A stretch of DNA of 64,000 nt from Prolixibacteraceae bacterium. Its GTDB lineage: Bacteria > Bacteroidota > Bacteroidia > Bacteroidales > Prolixibacteraceae. Position 1 is the first letter of the stretch; every line of letters starts with the position of its first letter. Below, one piece after another: positions 8,379 to 18,563 of the stretch. The translations under genes were made by a program, and so were the position numbers. The notes beneath the pieces were generated by a model. It did no database searches, had not been told where the DNA came from, and saw only the letters and a list, made by a program, of their open reading frames with translations. The DNA lies in the NCBI GenBank assembly GCA_019720755.1, contig CP081303.1, forward strand, positions 868,001 to 932,000, given 5' to 3'.

Positions 8379-9082
8379 GTTAATAGTTTTTTTCATTGAC
8401 AAAACTATTTTGATTTAAAAAAATGACCGTAATTGTTAAAAATGCCCATTGTATAGGCTCAAATTATTGGTTTTATTGTAGTTGCGAGTAATCATAAAAA
8501 TTCAAATGTTTTCATCCCAATAGCAGTCGCTTTGTCTACAATAATTCAATATAACGCTTCGCTTGTGTCTAAAAGATTCTCAAATATCAGTTCCCCTGTT
8601 TCAGAGAAATACAAGCTACCGTGGGATATGTCATAAAATACGCTCTTTTATTATTAAAGGATATTAAGAGAGAAATTGTTCAATAAAGATCCATGAATTT
8701 TTGATCTCATATTGTTCATCTACGACTAATGATCATGTTATTTTGCTTGTATTTATCCCTTCTGTAATAGTTCAAAAAGGGAATAGAAAAATGGTGGAAT
8801 TCTATATAAGAGATATAGGGACGCTTTGATCTTAAGGGAAGTGAGTCGTTATATCATCTATCCCTTTCGTATGTTGCCATTGAATTTCTATCTTTATGAC
8901 GAAAGAGAACCTTGAAATAGATTTTTTTATATTAAGTATTGTTGTGTTTCTATTTCAAGTTTAATTCGTTATGTTTCTTGCTGTAATGGTATCGCTAGAT
9001 TGGATGAATGATGTTTTATCAATCTCTTGAAAGCTATAATCAACCATCAAATTTGTAATAAACGAACTATACCCAACGAGAT
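8379..9082. other. Non-coding stretch upstream of the beta-helix gene
   Basis: About 700 bp of AT-rich DNA with stops in all frames. I see no gene, repeat or convincing structure apart from presumptive upstream regulatory DNA for the following gene. Confidence 0.5.
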
Positions 9083-11338
9083 ATGAAGCGAGTAATCATG
9101 ATGATATGTGGTGTTTTATTGATCTGTTTGTTCATTATATGCCCTACTTCTGCCCATATAAGGATCTATAAAAATGTAGCCCCCAATCTATTTCCACAAA
9201 GACTTTACAGTAACCTTTCATCTCAAATATATTGGGAGGATGGTTTTTTGGATGTTACCAAGGCTCCATATAGTGCGAAAGGGGATGGCATTACAGATGA
9301 CACAGAGGCTATTCAATGGGCCATAGACGATGCTTTTGCCTCCAATCTAGTGGTTTATGTTCCTTTTGGGACTTATCTGTTATCCGATCAGTTGCACTGC
9401 ATTCAACTGCAAGGCAAAGCGCTACCACAAAATTCAATCCAAGCGATGAGTCAACGTAAATTTGGACATATTTTATTGGGAGAAGCGCTACATCCTCCAA
9501 TATTTCGTTTAAAAGATAATGCAACCGTTTCTGACCATATACTAATTTTGTTTGAATATATGGATACCAATGGTAAAAAGGCCCCTTCAAGACACTATCT
9601 AGGCACCCTACGAAATTTTAAAATAGAGATGGGAAACAATCCCCACGTCTCCGCAATATCCAATGCTGGAGCCCAACATTGTGTGTTAGAGAATATCGAT
9701 ATATCAGGAAATTTTGATGTTGGAATTAAATCTTTGCCTGGATCAGGGGGGTATGCTGCCAATATCAAAATAGAGGGAGGAAGGATTGGAATTCAACAAA
9801 ATCAGTATCGACCTTGTCCCACCATATTTGGTATTCGGTTGGAGAATCAGACAGAACATGCTATAGAAGTATTGAACACACGAGGTGCGCTTACTTTGTG
9901 TGGGTTCGAAATTATTGGCCCAACAGATCCAAATGCTAAATATGAAGCCATTCGCGTTCATAATACGAATACGTCTCTTGAGCAAGGTGCTTGTGGTGAT
10001 CTCGTCTTGGTTGATGGCGCTATTGAAACCTTCGGCTCTAGTACTGCTGTATTTAATTATCGTCAGAATATGGTGGTCCGTAATGTTTGGTTTAAGTCTC
10101 GTATTGCTATTTCAAGTGGAAACAATGCTTCGTCTTTGGACATCCTTGAAAGCAATGTGAATCAATGGAAGCGAATGCAGGAGTATGTATATGCTACGAG
10201 TGTCGATCATGGACAAGTTCATATAGATAAGAAACGTTATGCCGATGGAGTTCATGATTGTTGTTTGAAATTACCTCTTTTAGATGAGTGTCCTCCAAAA
10301 GATCTGCTTACTAGACATGTTTGGGGTAAAATGCCTTCTTGGGAAGATCCTCATGTAGATATAGTAAAAGATTTTGGTGCAACAAGGGATGATGATTCTG
10401 ATGACGATGGGGTGCCCATTCAAAATGCAATTGATGCAGTGGTAAACCCTAAAAGCGTACATTTCGGAAAAACAATCTTTATTCCTCGTGGTCATTTCCA
10501 TCTGAAGCGCAGTCTATCTCTTAAAGATGGGGTGAAGATGACTGGAGCAGGAAAAAATATCTCTCTCCTCATGGTGGCAGAGGATTGGTTGCCAGATTCG
10601 CCTGTCTCTGTTATCGAAACGGAAAACGACAAAGATGCATCTGTAAAATTAACCGACCTAGGACTCGTTCTCAATTCGGCTCCCATAAAACAAGGTTTGA
10701 CAAATAATAGATTTTTTACCTTATTGGATGTAAAGTCAGGTAATTTTACGATGCGTGATGTACAGACCGACTATCGACTACTGAACTATGGTCCTAATGC
10801 CTTTGAACAACCGTTTATCCGCTTTGGGGGAAATGCTGGGGGGAAGATCTATGGACTTTGCTTAGATATCGGAACAAAAGGAACCGTAGCGGACTCTTTT
10901 CGTCATTTATTAATAAAAGATACACAAAATACTTTACGTTTTTATCAAATTTCGGTGGAGGATTATTACATGTCTACAAAGAGTGAGGTGGGTAAAGAAA
11001 ATTTTACACCACTAGAGGTGGATCATTGTAATAGGGTAATTTTATATGGCTTTAAGTATGAGGGCCTATCTCGACATTTGGTCGTTAAAAATAGCCATGC
11101 TTTTGAGGTGTACGGGGGGGCTGGTAATCTGTCTATGAGAAACGATCGTTACGATGCCCTGTTCTACTTTGAAAATACCTCTTCTCTTTTTCTAGCGAAC
11201 CTGTCGCATGACACGCACAAGGATATTACAGGAAAAAATATGATTGATGTTGATGGATATACAATTACAGACGATGCCCCACTTGTTCTTTATAAAAAGA
11301 CAAAACGATTGTTTCGAAGAGTAAATGATAAGCAATAA
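9083..11338 (+). CDS. Secreted double beta-helix protein (pectate lyase-3 / GH55-like)
   Basis: A 751-aa secreted protein with a clear signal peptide (about residues 1-24, MICGVLLICLFIICPTSA). It contains two pectate-lyase-3 type beta-helix entries: the first near residues 60-110 (AKGDGITDDTEAIQWAIDDA then VVYVPFGTYLLSDQL), the second near 430-485 (DFGATRDDDSDDDG, then IFIPRGHFHL). Two such modules in tandem is the architecture of glycoside hydrolase family 55 (beta-1,3-glucan exo-enzymes) and related polysaccharide enzymes. The substrate cannot be read from the sequence. It stands alone, with no SusC/SusD pair nearby. Confidence 0.75.
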   Translation: MKRVIMMICGVLLICLFIICPTSAHIRIYKNVAPNLFPQRLYSNLSSQIYWEDGFLDVTKAPYSAKGDGITDDTEAIQWAIDDAFASNLVVYVPFGTYLLSDQLHCIQLQGKALPQNSIQAMSQRKFGHILLGEALHPPIFRLKDNATVSDHILILFEYMDTNGKKAPSRHYLGTLRNFKIEMGNNPHVSAISNAGAQHCVLENIDISGNFDVGIKSLPGSGGYAANIKIEGGRIGIQQNQYRPCPTIFGIRLENQTEHAIEVLNTRGALTLCGFEIIGPTDPNAKYEAIRVHNTNTSLEQGACGDLVLVDGAIETFGSSTAVFNYRQNMVVRNVWFKSRIAISSGNNASSLDILESNVNQWKRMQEYVYATSVDHGQVHIDKKRYADGVHDCCLKLPLLDECPPKDLLTRHVWGKMPSWEDPHVDIVKDFGATRDDDSDDDGVPIQNAIDAVVNPKSVHFGKTIFIPRGHFHLKRSLSLKDGVKMTGAGKNISLLMVAEDWLPDSPVSVIETENDKDASVKLTDLGLVLNSAPIKQGLTNNRFFTLLDVKSGNFTMRDVQTDYRLLNYGPNAFEQPFIRFGGNAGGKIYGLCLDIGTKGTVADSFRHLLIKDTQNTLRFYQISVEDYYMSTKSEVGKENFTPLEVDHCNRVILYGFKYEGLSRHLVVKNSHAFEVYGGAGNLSMRNDRYDALFYFENTSSLFLANLSHDTHKDITGKNMIDVDGYTITDDAPLVLYKKTKRLFRRVNDKQ

Positions 11339-12220
11339 GCAGTAGTCTGCCTTTTCATAGAGAGGTTTGATTATGCTGATTGATCATTTTTTTGGGGTGT
11401 TTTTTTGCCACTATGATCTTCAGCGAACGATGCTTTGGGAGTTATAGCAATACAATCTTAGACTTCTTGGGATTGTATAAGCAACTTGTTGCTTTCGTGC
11501 CTTTTTTTGAGAAAGGGGGGGTGGTTTGCTACCTTGATTACTCCGATGCAATGTCTACGAACTTTACTTCCACGAATCCCATGTTGTATCTACTATTTCG
11601 ATGCCATCAATCATGATGGGACATCTCTATTACTATACCCCCAAAGGATTTTTTAATACGCCTTCTCTGACAGAGTCTCTCTCTTTATGGATAGTGACTT
11701 CTCTTCTTTTTCGAACAGTGTCTTCGTTTATTTTAGTAGTAAACAAAAAGGAACCTGAGCCCTACTTCGGATACCCTTTGGTTACCCTTTCTTTACCCTT
11801 TGGTTACCCTTAGAGTAACCAAAAGGTAAAGAAACCTTGACGTATGAGTATGGCAAGATAGGCTAAGATAAGTGAAAGAGTAAAATTGTATAAGGTCAGG
11901 ATGGGAGTTTTTGGGAGTGTCCAGTAAAGAGTGTAAGTTCTATTGATCTATATTTCAATTTGGGACTGCTTCTAAAATTAAAGTGTCGGAAGGAATATTT
12001 TAACGTAGTATAATTGTCCTAATACGGCTTTGGTTTATTTTTCTTATAGATATAATCAGAAGCCTTTTTTATGTTGAAATAGAACATTCTTAAGGAATAG
12101 AGAGGCTCTTTTATTCTATTGTTTTGTGTGAAGCATAAAAAAAGTATAAATCAATAGAATTGATTTATAGTAAATTGGGTAAAAACTTGCGATGTAGTGG
12201 GAATTATTTAGGCTAATTAT
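11339..12220. other. Intergenic region before the tRNA array
   Basis: About 880 bp. Two short open frames here (11380-11616 and 11601-11813) have no recognisable domain; the second is largely a translation of a repeat and I do not support either. The only clear structure is the long hairpin at 11788-11834. Confidence 0.45.
11788..11834. repeat. Long inverted repeat
   Basis: Two 20-nt arms (11788-11807 and 11815-11834) pair with a single mismatch across a 7-nt loop. The left arm is itself made of repeated CTTTGGTTAC / CTTTCTTTAC units. It may be a terminator or a transcript-stability element; no U-run follows. Confidence 0.6.
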
Positions 12221-12251
12221 TTTGTGTAAAAGCTAGAGTTTTCTACATTTG
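12221..12251 (+). promoter_or_regulatory. Consensus Bacteroidota promoter of the tRNA array
   Basis: TTTG at 12221-12224, a 19-nt spacer, and TACATTTG at 12244-12251 match the Bacteroidota vegetative consensus TTTG / TAnnTTTG exactly. Initiation is expected about 7 nt downstream, just before the first tRNA at 12265. Confidence 0.75.
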
Positions 12252-12264
12252 CAACCGCAATCAA

Positions 12265-12354
<90 letters not shown>

Positions 12355-12403
12355 GATTTTTAAAATCAGTTTTTGTATGTCTTTTTTTGACAATATGATG
12401 TTT

Positions 12404-12478
12404 CGGGGTGTAGCGCAGTCCGGTTAGCGCACCTGCTTTGGGAGCAGGGGGTCCCAGGTTCGAATCCTGGTACCCCGA
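12404..12478 (+). tRNA. tRNA-Pro(TGG), copy 1
   Basis: A 75-nt gene; anticodon stem CCTGC/GCAGG with loop TTTGGGA (anticodon TGG), acceptor CGGGGTG / TACCCCG, discriminator A, no encoded CCA. Confidence 0.95.
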
Positions 12479-12546
12479 CAGATTATTAGCTCAAAATAGT
12501 CATTATCAAAAAAACGTTGAATGTTTCATTCAACGAACTATAGTTT

Positions 12547-12621
12547 CGGGGTGTAGCGCAGTCCGGTTAGCGCACCTGCTTTGGGAGCAGGGGGTCCCAG
12601 GTTCGAATCCTGGTACCCCGA
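12547..12621 (+). tRNA. tRNA-Pro(TGG), copy 2
   Basis: Identical in sequence to copy 1; separated from it by a 68-nt spacer containing a TTGAAT / ATTCAA hairpin. Confidence 0.95.
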
Positions 12622-12688
12622 CGAACTATTCGTTCTTAATAAGTTTTATTGCAATAGAAGTTGAATGTTTATTCAATGTACTATATTT

Positions 12689-12763
12689 CGGGGTGTAGCG
12701 CAGTCCGGTTAGCGCACCTGCTTTGGGAGCAGGGGGTCCCAGGTTCGAATCCTGGTACCCCGA
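12689..12763 (+). tRNA. tRNA-Pro(TGG), copy 3
   Basis: Identical to copy 1. Confidence 0.95.
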
Positions 12764-12831
12764 CGAACCATTTGTTCAAAATAGGTTCTATTGCAATAGG
12801 ATGGAATAGTATATTCAATTATTTTTAGTTT

Positions 12832-12906
12832 CGGGGTGTAGCGCAGTCCGGTTAGCGCACCTGCTTTGGGAGCAGGGGGTCCCAGGTTCGAATCCTGGTA
12901 CCCCGA
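12832..12906 (+). tRNA. tRNA-Pro(TGG), copy 4
   Basis: Identical to copy 1; part of the first unit of the 284-bp tandem duplication. Confidence 0.95.
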
Positions 12907-12972
12907 CAAACTATTCGTTCTTAATAAGTCTTATTGCAATAGCGTTGAATGTTTATTCAACGAACTATATTT

Positions 12973-13047
12973 CGGGGTGTAGCGCAGCCCGGTTAGCGCA
13001 CCTGCTTTGGGAGCAGGGGGTCCCAGGTTCGAATCCTGGTACCCCGA
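12973..13047 (+). tRNA. tRNA-Pro(TGG), copy 5
   Basis: Differs from copy 1 by one base in the D loop (GCAGCCCGG instead of GCAGTCCGG). Confidence 0.95.
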
Positions 13048-13115
13048 CGAACCATTTGTTCAAAATAGGTTCTATTGCAATAGGATGGAATAGTATATTC
13101 AATTATTTTTAGTTT

Positions 13116-13190
13116 CGGGGTGTAGCGCAGTCCGGTTAGCGCACCTGCTTTGGGAGCAGGGGGTCCCAGGTTCGAATCCTGGTACCCCGA
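13116..13190 (+). tRNA. tRNA-Pro(TGG), copy 6
   Basis: Identical to copy 1; part of the second unit of the 284-bp duplication. Confidence 0.95.
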
Positions 13191-13256
13191 CAAACTATTC
13201 GTTCTTAATAAGTCTTATTGCAATAGCGTTGAATGTTTATTCAACGAACTATATTT

Positions 13257-13331
13257 CGGGGTGTAGCGCAGCCCGGTTAGCGCACCTGCTTTGGGAGCAG
13301 GGGGTCCCAGGTTCGAATCCTGGTACCCCGA
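13257..13331 (+). tRNA. tRNA-Pro(TGG), copy 7
   Basis: Carries the same D-loop C variant as copy 5, confirming that the pair arose by duplication. Confidence 0.95.
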
Positions 13332-13399
13332 CGAACGATTCGTTCTTAATATTATCTATTGCAATAGGATTGAGTAGTTTATTCAATCATCTATAGTTT

Positions 13400-13474
13400 C
13401 GGGGTGTAGCGCAGTCCGGTTAGCGCACCTGCTTTGGGAGCAGGGGGTCCCAGGTTCGAATCCTGGTACCCCGA
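13400..13474 (+). tRNA. tRNA-Pro(TGG), copy 8
   Basis: Identical to copy 1. Confidence 0.95.
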
Positions 13475-13542
13475 CAAACTATTCGTTCTTAATAGTAGTT
13501 ATTGCAAATAAGTTGGGTATCTTTATTCAACGATCTATGTTT

Positions 13543-13617
13543 CGGGGTGTAGCGCAGTCCGGTTAGCGCACCTGCTTTGGGAGCAGGGGGTCCCAGGTTC
13601 GAATCCTGGTACCCCGA
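13543..13617 (+). tRNA. tRNA-Pro(TGG), copy 9
   Basis: Identical to copy 1; the spacer before it is the most diverged of the set. Confidence 0.95.
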
Positions 13618-13644
13618 CAGATTTATCATAGATCAATTATTTTA

Positions 13645-13739
<95 letters not shown>

Positions 13740-13785
13740 TTATTTAACCGTTTTTTTGTACGTCTTGATGGACGTTTTTTAGTTT

Positions 13786-13860
13786 CGGGGTGTAGCGCAG
13801 TCCGGTTAGCGCACCTGCTTTGGGAGCAGGGGGTCCCAGGTTCGAATCCTGGTACCCCGA
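13786..13860 (+). tRNA. tRNA-Pro(TGG), copy 10
   Basis: Identical to copy 1; lies between Ser copies 2 and 3, so a Ser-Pro unit was also duplicated. Confidence 0.95.
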
Positions 13861-13886
13861 CAGATTGATTCAGATCAACCATCTTA

Positions 13887-13978
<92 letters not shown>

Positions 13979-13989
13979 CAATCACAAAG

Positions 13990-14026
13990 AAAGTCCTGCA
14001 CGAATTTACTGTGTAGGACTTTTTTT
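13990..14026 (+). terminator. Terminator of the tRNA array
   Basis: A 12-bp stem (AAAGTCCTGCAC / GTGTAGGACTTT, one wobble) with a 9-nt loop, followed by T residues, 16 nt after the last tRNA. Confidence 0.8.
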
Positions 14027-14176
14027 ATCTCTAAATGTGAAAGTAGAAAGTTGCTGCATTTCAAATATTGATTGATCCCAGAAAGGTTGCTGAGCTTGTC
14101 GAAGCAAAATAACCATCAATTCAATATGAACAATGGTAGGGGTATCCCTTGTGGTTACCCTCATATGCGAGAATCG

Positions 14177-14437
14177 CATATAAATGTTGTCAATGAATTA
14201 TTATAATTGTTTGTTTTACAAACAAAAGGGCACCCATAAAGGGAGCCCCTACATCTCTTAATACATCAAAATTATTGCATTAAATGATATATTTCCAATA
14301 TGTTGCAACAACCTTAGAGACAAGGCCCTGCCTTGTCTTATATCATGCAGTACAACGATTCATTATAATGATATCAGAACCATACAAATTCGACATTGTA
14401 GCTGCAAACCCATGTGTTTACCCTCGTTTCGTCAAAT
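14177..14437. repeat. Long intergenic direct repeat, unit A
   Basis: A 260-bp unit repeated at 14453-14698. It contains an AGACAAGGC / GCCTTGTCT hairpin and ends in GCAAACCCATGTGTTTACCC. The last part also occurs in the 115-bp repeats at 26 kb. No coding frame is supported. Confidence 0.75.
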
Positions 14438-14452
14438 AGTAATGCAGAGCTA

Positions 14453-14698
14453 CATATAAATGTTGTCAATGAATTATTATAATTGTTTGTTTTACAAATA
14501 AAAGGGCACCCTTAAAGGGAGCGCCTACATCTCATAATACATCATTGTAGCATTAAATGATGCATTTCAAATATGTTTCAACAACCGTAGAGACAACGGC
14601 ACTGCCTTGTCTCATATTACGCAATATAATGATATCAGAACCATACAAATTCGACATTGTAGCTGCAAACCCATGTGTTTGCCCTCGTTTCGTCAAAT
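14453..14698. repeat. Long intergenic direct repeat, unit B
   Basis: The second copy of the preceding unit, diverged by scattered substitutions and small deletions. Its end, GCAAACCCATGTGTTTGCCC, is an exact reverse complement of the motif in the 26-kb tandem repeat. Confidence 0.75.
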
Positions 14699-14778
14699 TG
14701 TAAGAACTATTTAATGCGAAAATAAAAGTTTTTGGAGCCACACAAAGTGGAGTGCAGATATACCTTTTTTGTCTGATT

Positions 14779-14970
14779 TTATTCATTCGTATTTACAATA
14801 ATAAAAATATCATCGTTTTTACTAAAGTTCTCTCTAACTTCAAATTCAAAATCTTTGATATAAGTTACGTCGTTTTTTGTGTACCCTAAATGAATATCAG
14901 GCTCATCGTCATATTTTAAAATATTTTCTCGAAGAGTATCAATTTTTTCAATAAATTCTTTAGCTGTCAT
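14779..14970 (-). CDS. Small acidic protein of unknown function
   Basis: A 63-aa frame with an ATG start, beginning MTAKEFIEKIDTLRENIL, with an acidic, helical composition and no signal or membrane segment. I do not recognise the family. It lies downstream of the ABC-3C operon on the same strand, with a 123-bp gap, and could be an accessory gene or an unrelated resident of the island. Confidence 0.45.
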   Translation of the reverse strand: MTAKEFIEKIDTLRENILKYDDEPDIHLGYTKNDVTYIKDFEFEVRENFSKNDDIFIIVNTNE

Positions 14971-15093
14971 TGGTTCTTTTCTTTTATTTGTAAGATTATA
15001 CAGTAATGTTTTTTTAGCTTATCATCCGAGTAAAACCTATTCATCTGTTTCAATTAACTCCTGAAAGGACTAATTATAATGGAATATTTAGTC

Positions 15094-16977
15094 TTAAGCA
15101 GATTCGTCTGGTTCTATCATCGCAGATGGTGGTATTAATGCATTACCATCTCTGAATTTTTCAACTAAATGAAAATTTTCTAATTTTTTTTCAGTCCAGT
15201 ATTTTTGTGGAGCATGTTCTAATAGAATTATTTGGAAATCTGTTTCATACTCCTTGTTTATAATATTGATAAATGAATTTATAAGGCTGAATGCGTCTTG
15301 TAGCTTACCTTTATCATCATCTTTAGTTAGCTCTTCATTTTCCTTTATGCCTTCATAATATGGTTGGCTTGGTTGATCAAGAACTAGAAATTGAGGTATA
15401 TAACTTTGTTCTATATCAATAAAATGTTCATGAAGTCCTAGGAACATGAACAGGTGTAAGAACATGTAGTTTGATTTACTTCCAATTGTTTGTTGAGCAA
15501 GCTGTTCTTTGGGCTTCCTTACTTTCAAATTTTTTTCTTTAGTATCAAAAAAGACTTTATAATTTTGGTAGACTCCCATTGATTCTGATAAGTCAAAATA
15601 TCTTTGAATTTTAGATTCCAATTCGTTAATAATTATACGTCTTTTATCGTTCGTATTACTAATAATCTTTTTTAGCTCATCAATTTCTACTGAGATATTA
15701 GATGTGTCTGATATTTCATCATCAATGTTCCACTTATCTTTATAAAAATCTAACTGTGATTTTAACTCTCCAATAAATATGAATTTCTGAGCTTCATCTT
15801 TATAATCTTTCGTTGTTGTTGGCAATTTAGATAGTTCAGCATCGATATTTTGAACTTTCTTTCTAATTACTGAAATTTCTGATTTTACATTTGTAGATAG
15901 TGTTTTTCTTTTAGAAACTTCAGTTTTAATGTTCCTTAAGGATGCTTCTAGAGTTGATAAGAATGTTTTTAATTCAATTGTAGGAATTAATTCATTGAAA
16001 TTTTCTTGTAAATATTCTATTGGTCTTAAGCTGTCATAGTTATTTCGAAGGTTTTTTTTATAGTCAATGTATTCTGAATCGAAACGTTCTAGATTTCTCA
16101 ACTTACGAAATAAACTTCGCTTATTCTTATTCAAATCATCAACCATCTGCATGTTGCTAGAATAGTTTGCTGTTTTAAAATCATTAATTAAATTCGATAA
16201 TCGTTTTTCTCCTTCTTCTATTGTAAATAGTTTTCTTTCAATTAAATCGTATTCTTGTGCTTTGCCAACAAGTTCTATAATTTTTTCTCCGAATAATTTT
16301 TCTTCTTTATCAATTGCTTTCTTTTTCTTTTCAATTTTTAGAAGTTCTCTTTCAAGCTTATCTATTCTTTCTTTTGCTAGTACATTCTCAACATCATCAA
16401 CACCTATAGCCAAATAAAAGATACGGGCTAAGGCTTCAATATACTTGTCTCTTTCATAAAGGTGATAATCAAAAAAAGTATTAGTGTGAGCTATTGTATC
16501 TTCCGATAGAGTATTGAATAATAAGAAGTAGCGATATGATATTTTTGAACCACCAGTAATATACTTACCACCGAAAGGGATTTTTAAATTTTCATCTATA
16601 CCAAATTCTTGTTCTAAGGCAGTTTTTACAGATTTTATATCATTGTTTTGTTCTGGAGTATTTGGAATTGTTCCATCACTTGAAAAGTATATTTCTTTTG
16701 AACCTATATTGTTAATAGGGTGTTTTCTTATTATAACAAAATCCTTATCATTAATTTTAAAATCTAAACCATACCATAAAACATTTTCGTTTATAATCTC
16801 CTCTGTAATATTAGCTTTTGTTGAAAGCATACAGTAATCTAGAATTGATAATAAGCTTGTTTTGCCTGTGCCACTACCACCAGTTATTACATTGACTTTA
16901 TTTGGTTTAAATACCAATTCTCTTGGTTTAGAATCATTTTTAAACCATAGGATTATTTTTTTAATATGGAACTTCAT
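15094..16977 (-). CDS. DUF3732 ATPase, third component of an ABC-3C system
   Basis: A 627-aa SMC/ABC-like ATPase. The P-loop GGSGTGKTSLL lies at about residues 33-43, followed by a long coiled coil (about 200-470), and a Walker B-like FLVLDQPSQPYY near residue 535 with the downstream conserved ILLEHAP segment. This matches the DUF3732 ATPases that, with a small middle component and a variable effector, form ABC three-component (ABC-3C) conflict systems. Its ATG overlaps the stop of the middle component by 4 bp, showing translational coupling. The ORF itself is intact, but its upstream partner is broken by IS3, so expression may depend on the IS. Confidence 0.85.
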   Translation of the reverse strand: MKFHIKKIILWFKNDSKPRELVFKPNKVNVITGGSGTGKTSLLSILDYCMLSTKANITEEIINENVLWYGLDFKINDKDFVIIRKHPINNIGSKEIYFSSDGTIPNTPEQNNDIKSVKTALEQEFGIDENLKIPFGGKYITGGSKISYRYFLLFNTLSEDTIAHTNTFFDYHLYERDKYIEALARIFYLAIGVDDVENVLAKERIDKLERELLKIEKKKKAIDKEEKLFGEKIIELVGKAQEYDLIERKLFTIEEGEKRLSNLINDFKTANYSSNMQMVDDLNKNKRSLFRKLRNLERFDSEYIDYKKNLRNNYDSLRPIEYLQENFNELIPTIELKTFLSTLEASLRNIKTEVSKRKTLSTNVKSEISVIRKKVQNIDAELSKLPTTTKDYKDEAQKFIFIGELKSQLDFYKDKWNIDDEISDTSNISVEIDELKKIISNTNDKRRIIINELESKIQRYFDLSESMGVYQNYKVFFDTKEKNLKVRKPKEQLAQQTIGSKSNYMFLHLFMFLGLHEHFIDIEQSYIPQFLVLDQPSQPYYEGIKENEELTKDDDKGKLQDAFSLINSFINIINKEYETDFQIILLEHAPQKYWTEKKLENFHLVEKFRDGNALIPPSAMIEPDESA

Positions 16978-17375
16978 AATTGAATTTTGAGTTTTAGGTA
17001 TAGAGAGTGTGTTTCTTCATCTTTAATTAGTTCATTCAGAGAGTCAATTGCTTGAAAAATATTTTTAGCCCTTTTCCCTATTTTAATTGAGTTTTCAGGG
17101 GAGAAGTTCGCTCCTATATTATATAGAAGAGCTTCTTTTTCAATTCGAGTGACATTAATGGCATTAAGAATGGTTATTGAATTAACTGAGATAGGTAGAA
17201 AGTCTTCATATCGTTTATTGAAAGTAATAAGACATTCAGGATGTTTTATTATGAATTCTTCAATGCTCCTTTTAAATGAACGACCTTTTAATTTCTTCAT
17301 TGTGGGTTCATGTAAAACAAGTGGCAATACTATTAAAGCTTTTGCGATTGAAGTAACTTGGATATGCAACAAAAT
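16974..17375 (-). pseudogene. ABC-3C middle component, 3' fragment
   Basis: The frame encodes IQVTSIAKALIVLPLVLHEPTMKKLKGRSF and on to the C terminus, with the LPLVLHEPT segment diagnostic of ABC-3C middle components. The present frame can open only with a TTG inside the IS3 end, so this is a 5'-truncated remnant. The 5' part of the gene lies at 18601-18695. Closing the site at the 3-bp repeat AAT leaves the two parts one base out of frame, so a small indel has probably also occurred. In the family this protein links the ATPase to the effector. Confidence 0.75.
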
Positions 17376-17388
17376 ATCGGACAATTAA

Positions 17389-18300
17389 TTAAGCCACATT
17401 AAAATATTTCTGTTTCCCAAATTCGAGAGGAGTCAAATAACCAAGTGTTGCATGTCTTCTCTGTCTATTGTACCAAATTTCGATGAATTCAATTATGTCT
17501 ATCTTAGCTTGGAAATGAGAGTGGTAGTGTTTATGATCAATCATTTCTGATTTGATAATTTTAAAGAAACTTTCTGCAACTGCATTATCCCAGCAGTTTC
17601 CTTTTCTGCTCATACTTTGTTTTATTCGATCTTTAACTAACTCATCTCGGAATACTTTTGCTGTATATTGTACACCTCTGTCGGAATGAAAAATCATACC
17701 TGGCTTGTTATCACGGTTTATTTTAGCCATCCTCCATGCTTTAATGATTGTACACTCCGTGGTCATATTATCTGAAAGAGACCATCCTATTACTTTTCGA
17801 TCAAAAAGGTCTATTACCGTTGTTAAATAAAGCCACCCTTGGTCTGTTGGAACATAAGTTATATCAGAGACCCAAACTTTTGATGGTTCGTCAGGTGAAA
17901 ACTTTCGATCCAAGTGGTTGTCTGATATTATATTTGAATGATTAGAATCAGTTGTTTGTACCTTATATTTCTTATTTACAATACTTTTAATGGATTCTTT
18001 TTTCATTATTCTAGCAACTCTATTTCTTGAAGTAACAACGCCTTGTACTCTTAATTCTGCTGTAATTTTATGACTGCCATATCGGTATTTAGATTGTTCG
18101 TATATTTCTCGAATACGAATAGTATCCTCCTTTATAGCAATGGATCTAGGAGCTTCTTCTCTTGATAACCAATCATAAAAACCACTTCGACTCACTTGCA
18201 TAACACGGCACATATCCTCGACAGTAAATTCGTTGTTAAACGTTGCTATAAATTCATATTTGTGCTGTCGCTCTTGGAGAATATGCTCACTGCCTTTTTT
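17389..18300 (-). CDS. IS3 transposase OrfB (frameshift product with OrfA)
   Basis: The integrase-type catalytic domain: WVSDITYV (first Asp), FHSDRGVQYT (second Asp), and the final Glu in VAESFFKIIKSEM. The N-terminal HTH_21 segment contains SRSGFYDWLSR. The frame is entered by -1 slippage on A-AAA-AAG at 18294-18300 within orfA, after which it reads GSEHILQERQHKYEFIATF into OrfB; the first internal ATG is at 18213. It is near the IS150/IS3 group in layout. No frame damage is visible. Confidence 0.9.
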   Translation of the reverse strand, partial: KKGSEHILQERQHKYEFIATFNNEFTVEDMCRVMQVSRSGFYDWLSREEAPRSIAIKEDTIRIREIYEQSKYRYGSHKITAELRVQGVVTSRNRVARIMKKESIKSIVNKKYKVQTTDSNHSNIISDNHLDRKFSPDEPSKVWVSDITYVPTDQGWLYLTTVIDLFDRKVIGWSLSDNMTTECTIIKAWRMAKINRDNKPGMIFHSDRGVQYTAKVFRDELVKDRIKQSMSRKGNCWDNAVAESFFKIIKSEMIDHKHYHSHFQAKIDIIEFIEIWYNRQRRHATLGYLTPLEFGKQKYFNVA

Positions 18301-18563
18301 AATATATCTCGCTCTATTTGTGTTTTACGAAGTTCTGCCTTTAGTTCAGTAATTTCTTCTTGTTCAGCAGTACGAACAGGATTACCGTTCCCCTTAAAAC
18401 TATTCTCTTTGAATTGAGTCTGCTCACTAACCCATCGATATACCATTCTTCTATCAAGGTCCATATCCGAAGCAACCTCACTTGTTGATTTGCCACTAAG
18501 ACAGAGGTTAACAACCATTGTCTTGAATTCTTTGTCGTAACGTTTTCTTTTTTTTATTGTCAT
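18246..18563 (-). CDS. IS3 transposase OrfA (HTH protein)
   Basis: A 105-aa DNA-binding subunit: an HTH in KEFKTMVVNLCLSGKSTSEV and a C-terminal leucine-zipper-like coiled coil (EITELKAELRKTQIERDIL). The heptamer A-AAA-AAG in its last third is the canonical -1 frameshift site used to make the OrfAB transposase. Confidence 0.9.
   Translation of the reverse strand: MTIKKRKRYDKEFKTMVVNLCLSGKSTSEVASDMDLDRRMVYRWVSEQTQFKENSFKGNGNPVRTAEQEEITELKAELRKTQIERDILKKAVSIFSKSDSTNMNL

Larger units (their letters stand above)
12764..13331 (+). repeat. 284-bp tandem duplication inside the tRNA array
   Basis: 12764-13047 and 13048-13331 appear identical by eye, each holding two tRNA-Pro genes and two spacers. 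All Pro spacers share a hairpin of the type TTGAAT-loop-ATTCAA with paired substitutions, suggesting a conserved processing or stability element. Confidence 0.85.

Noticed and set aside
11380-11813. Two short plus-strand frames after the beta-helix gene
   Set aside because: No domain or conserved feature; the second ends inside an inverted repeat.
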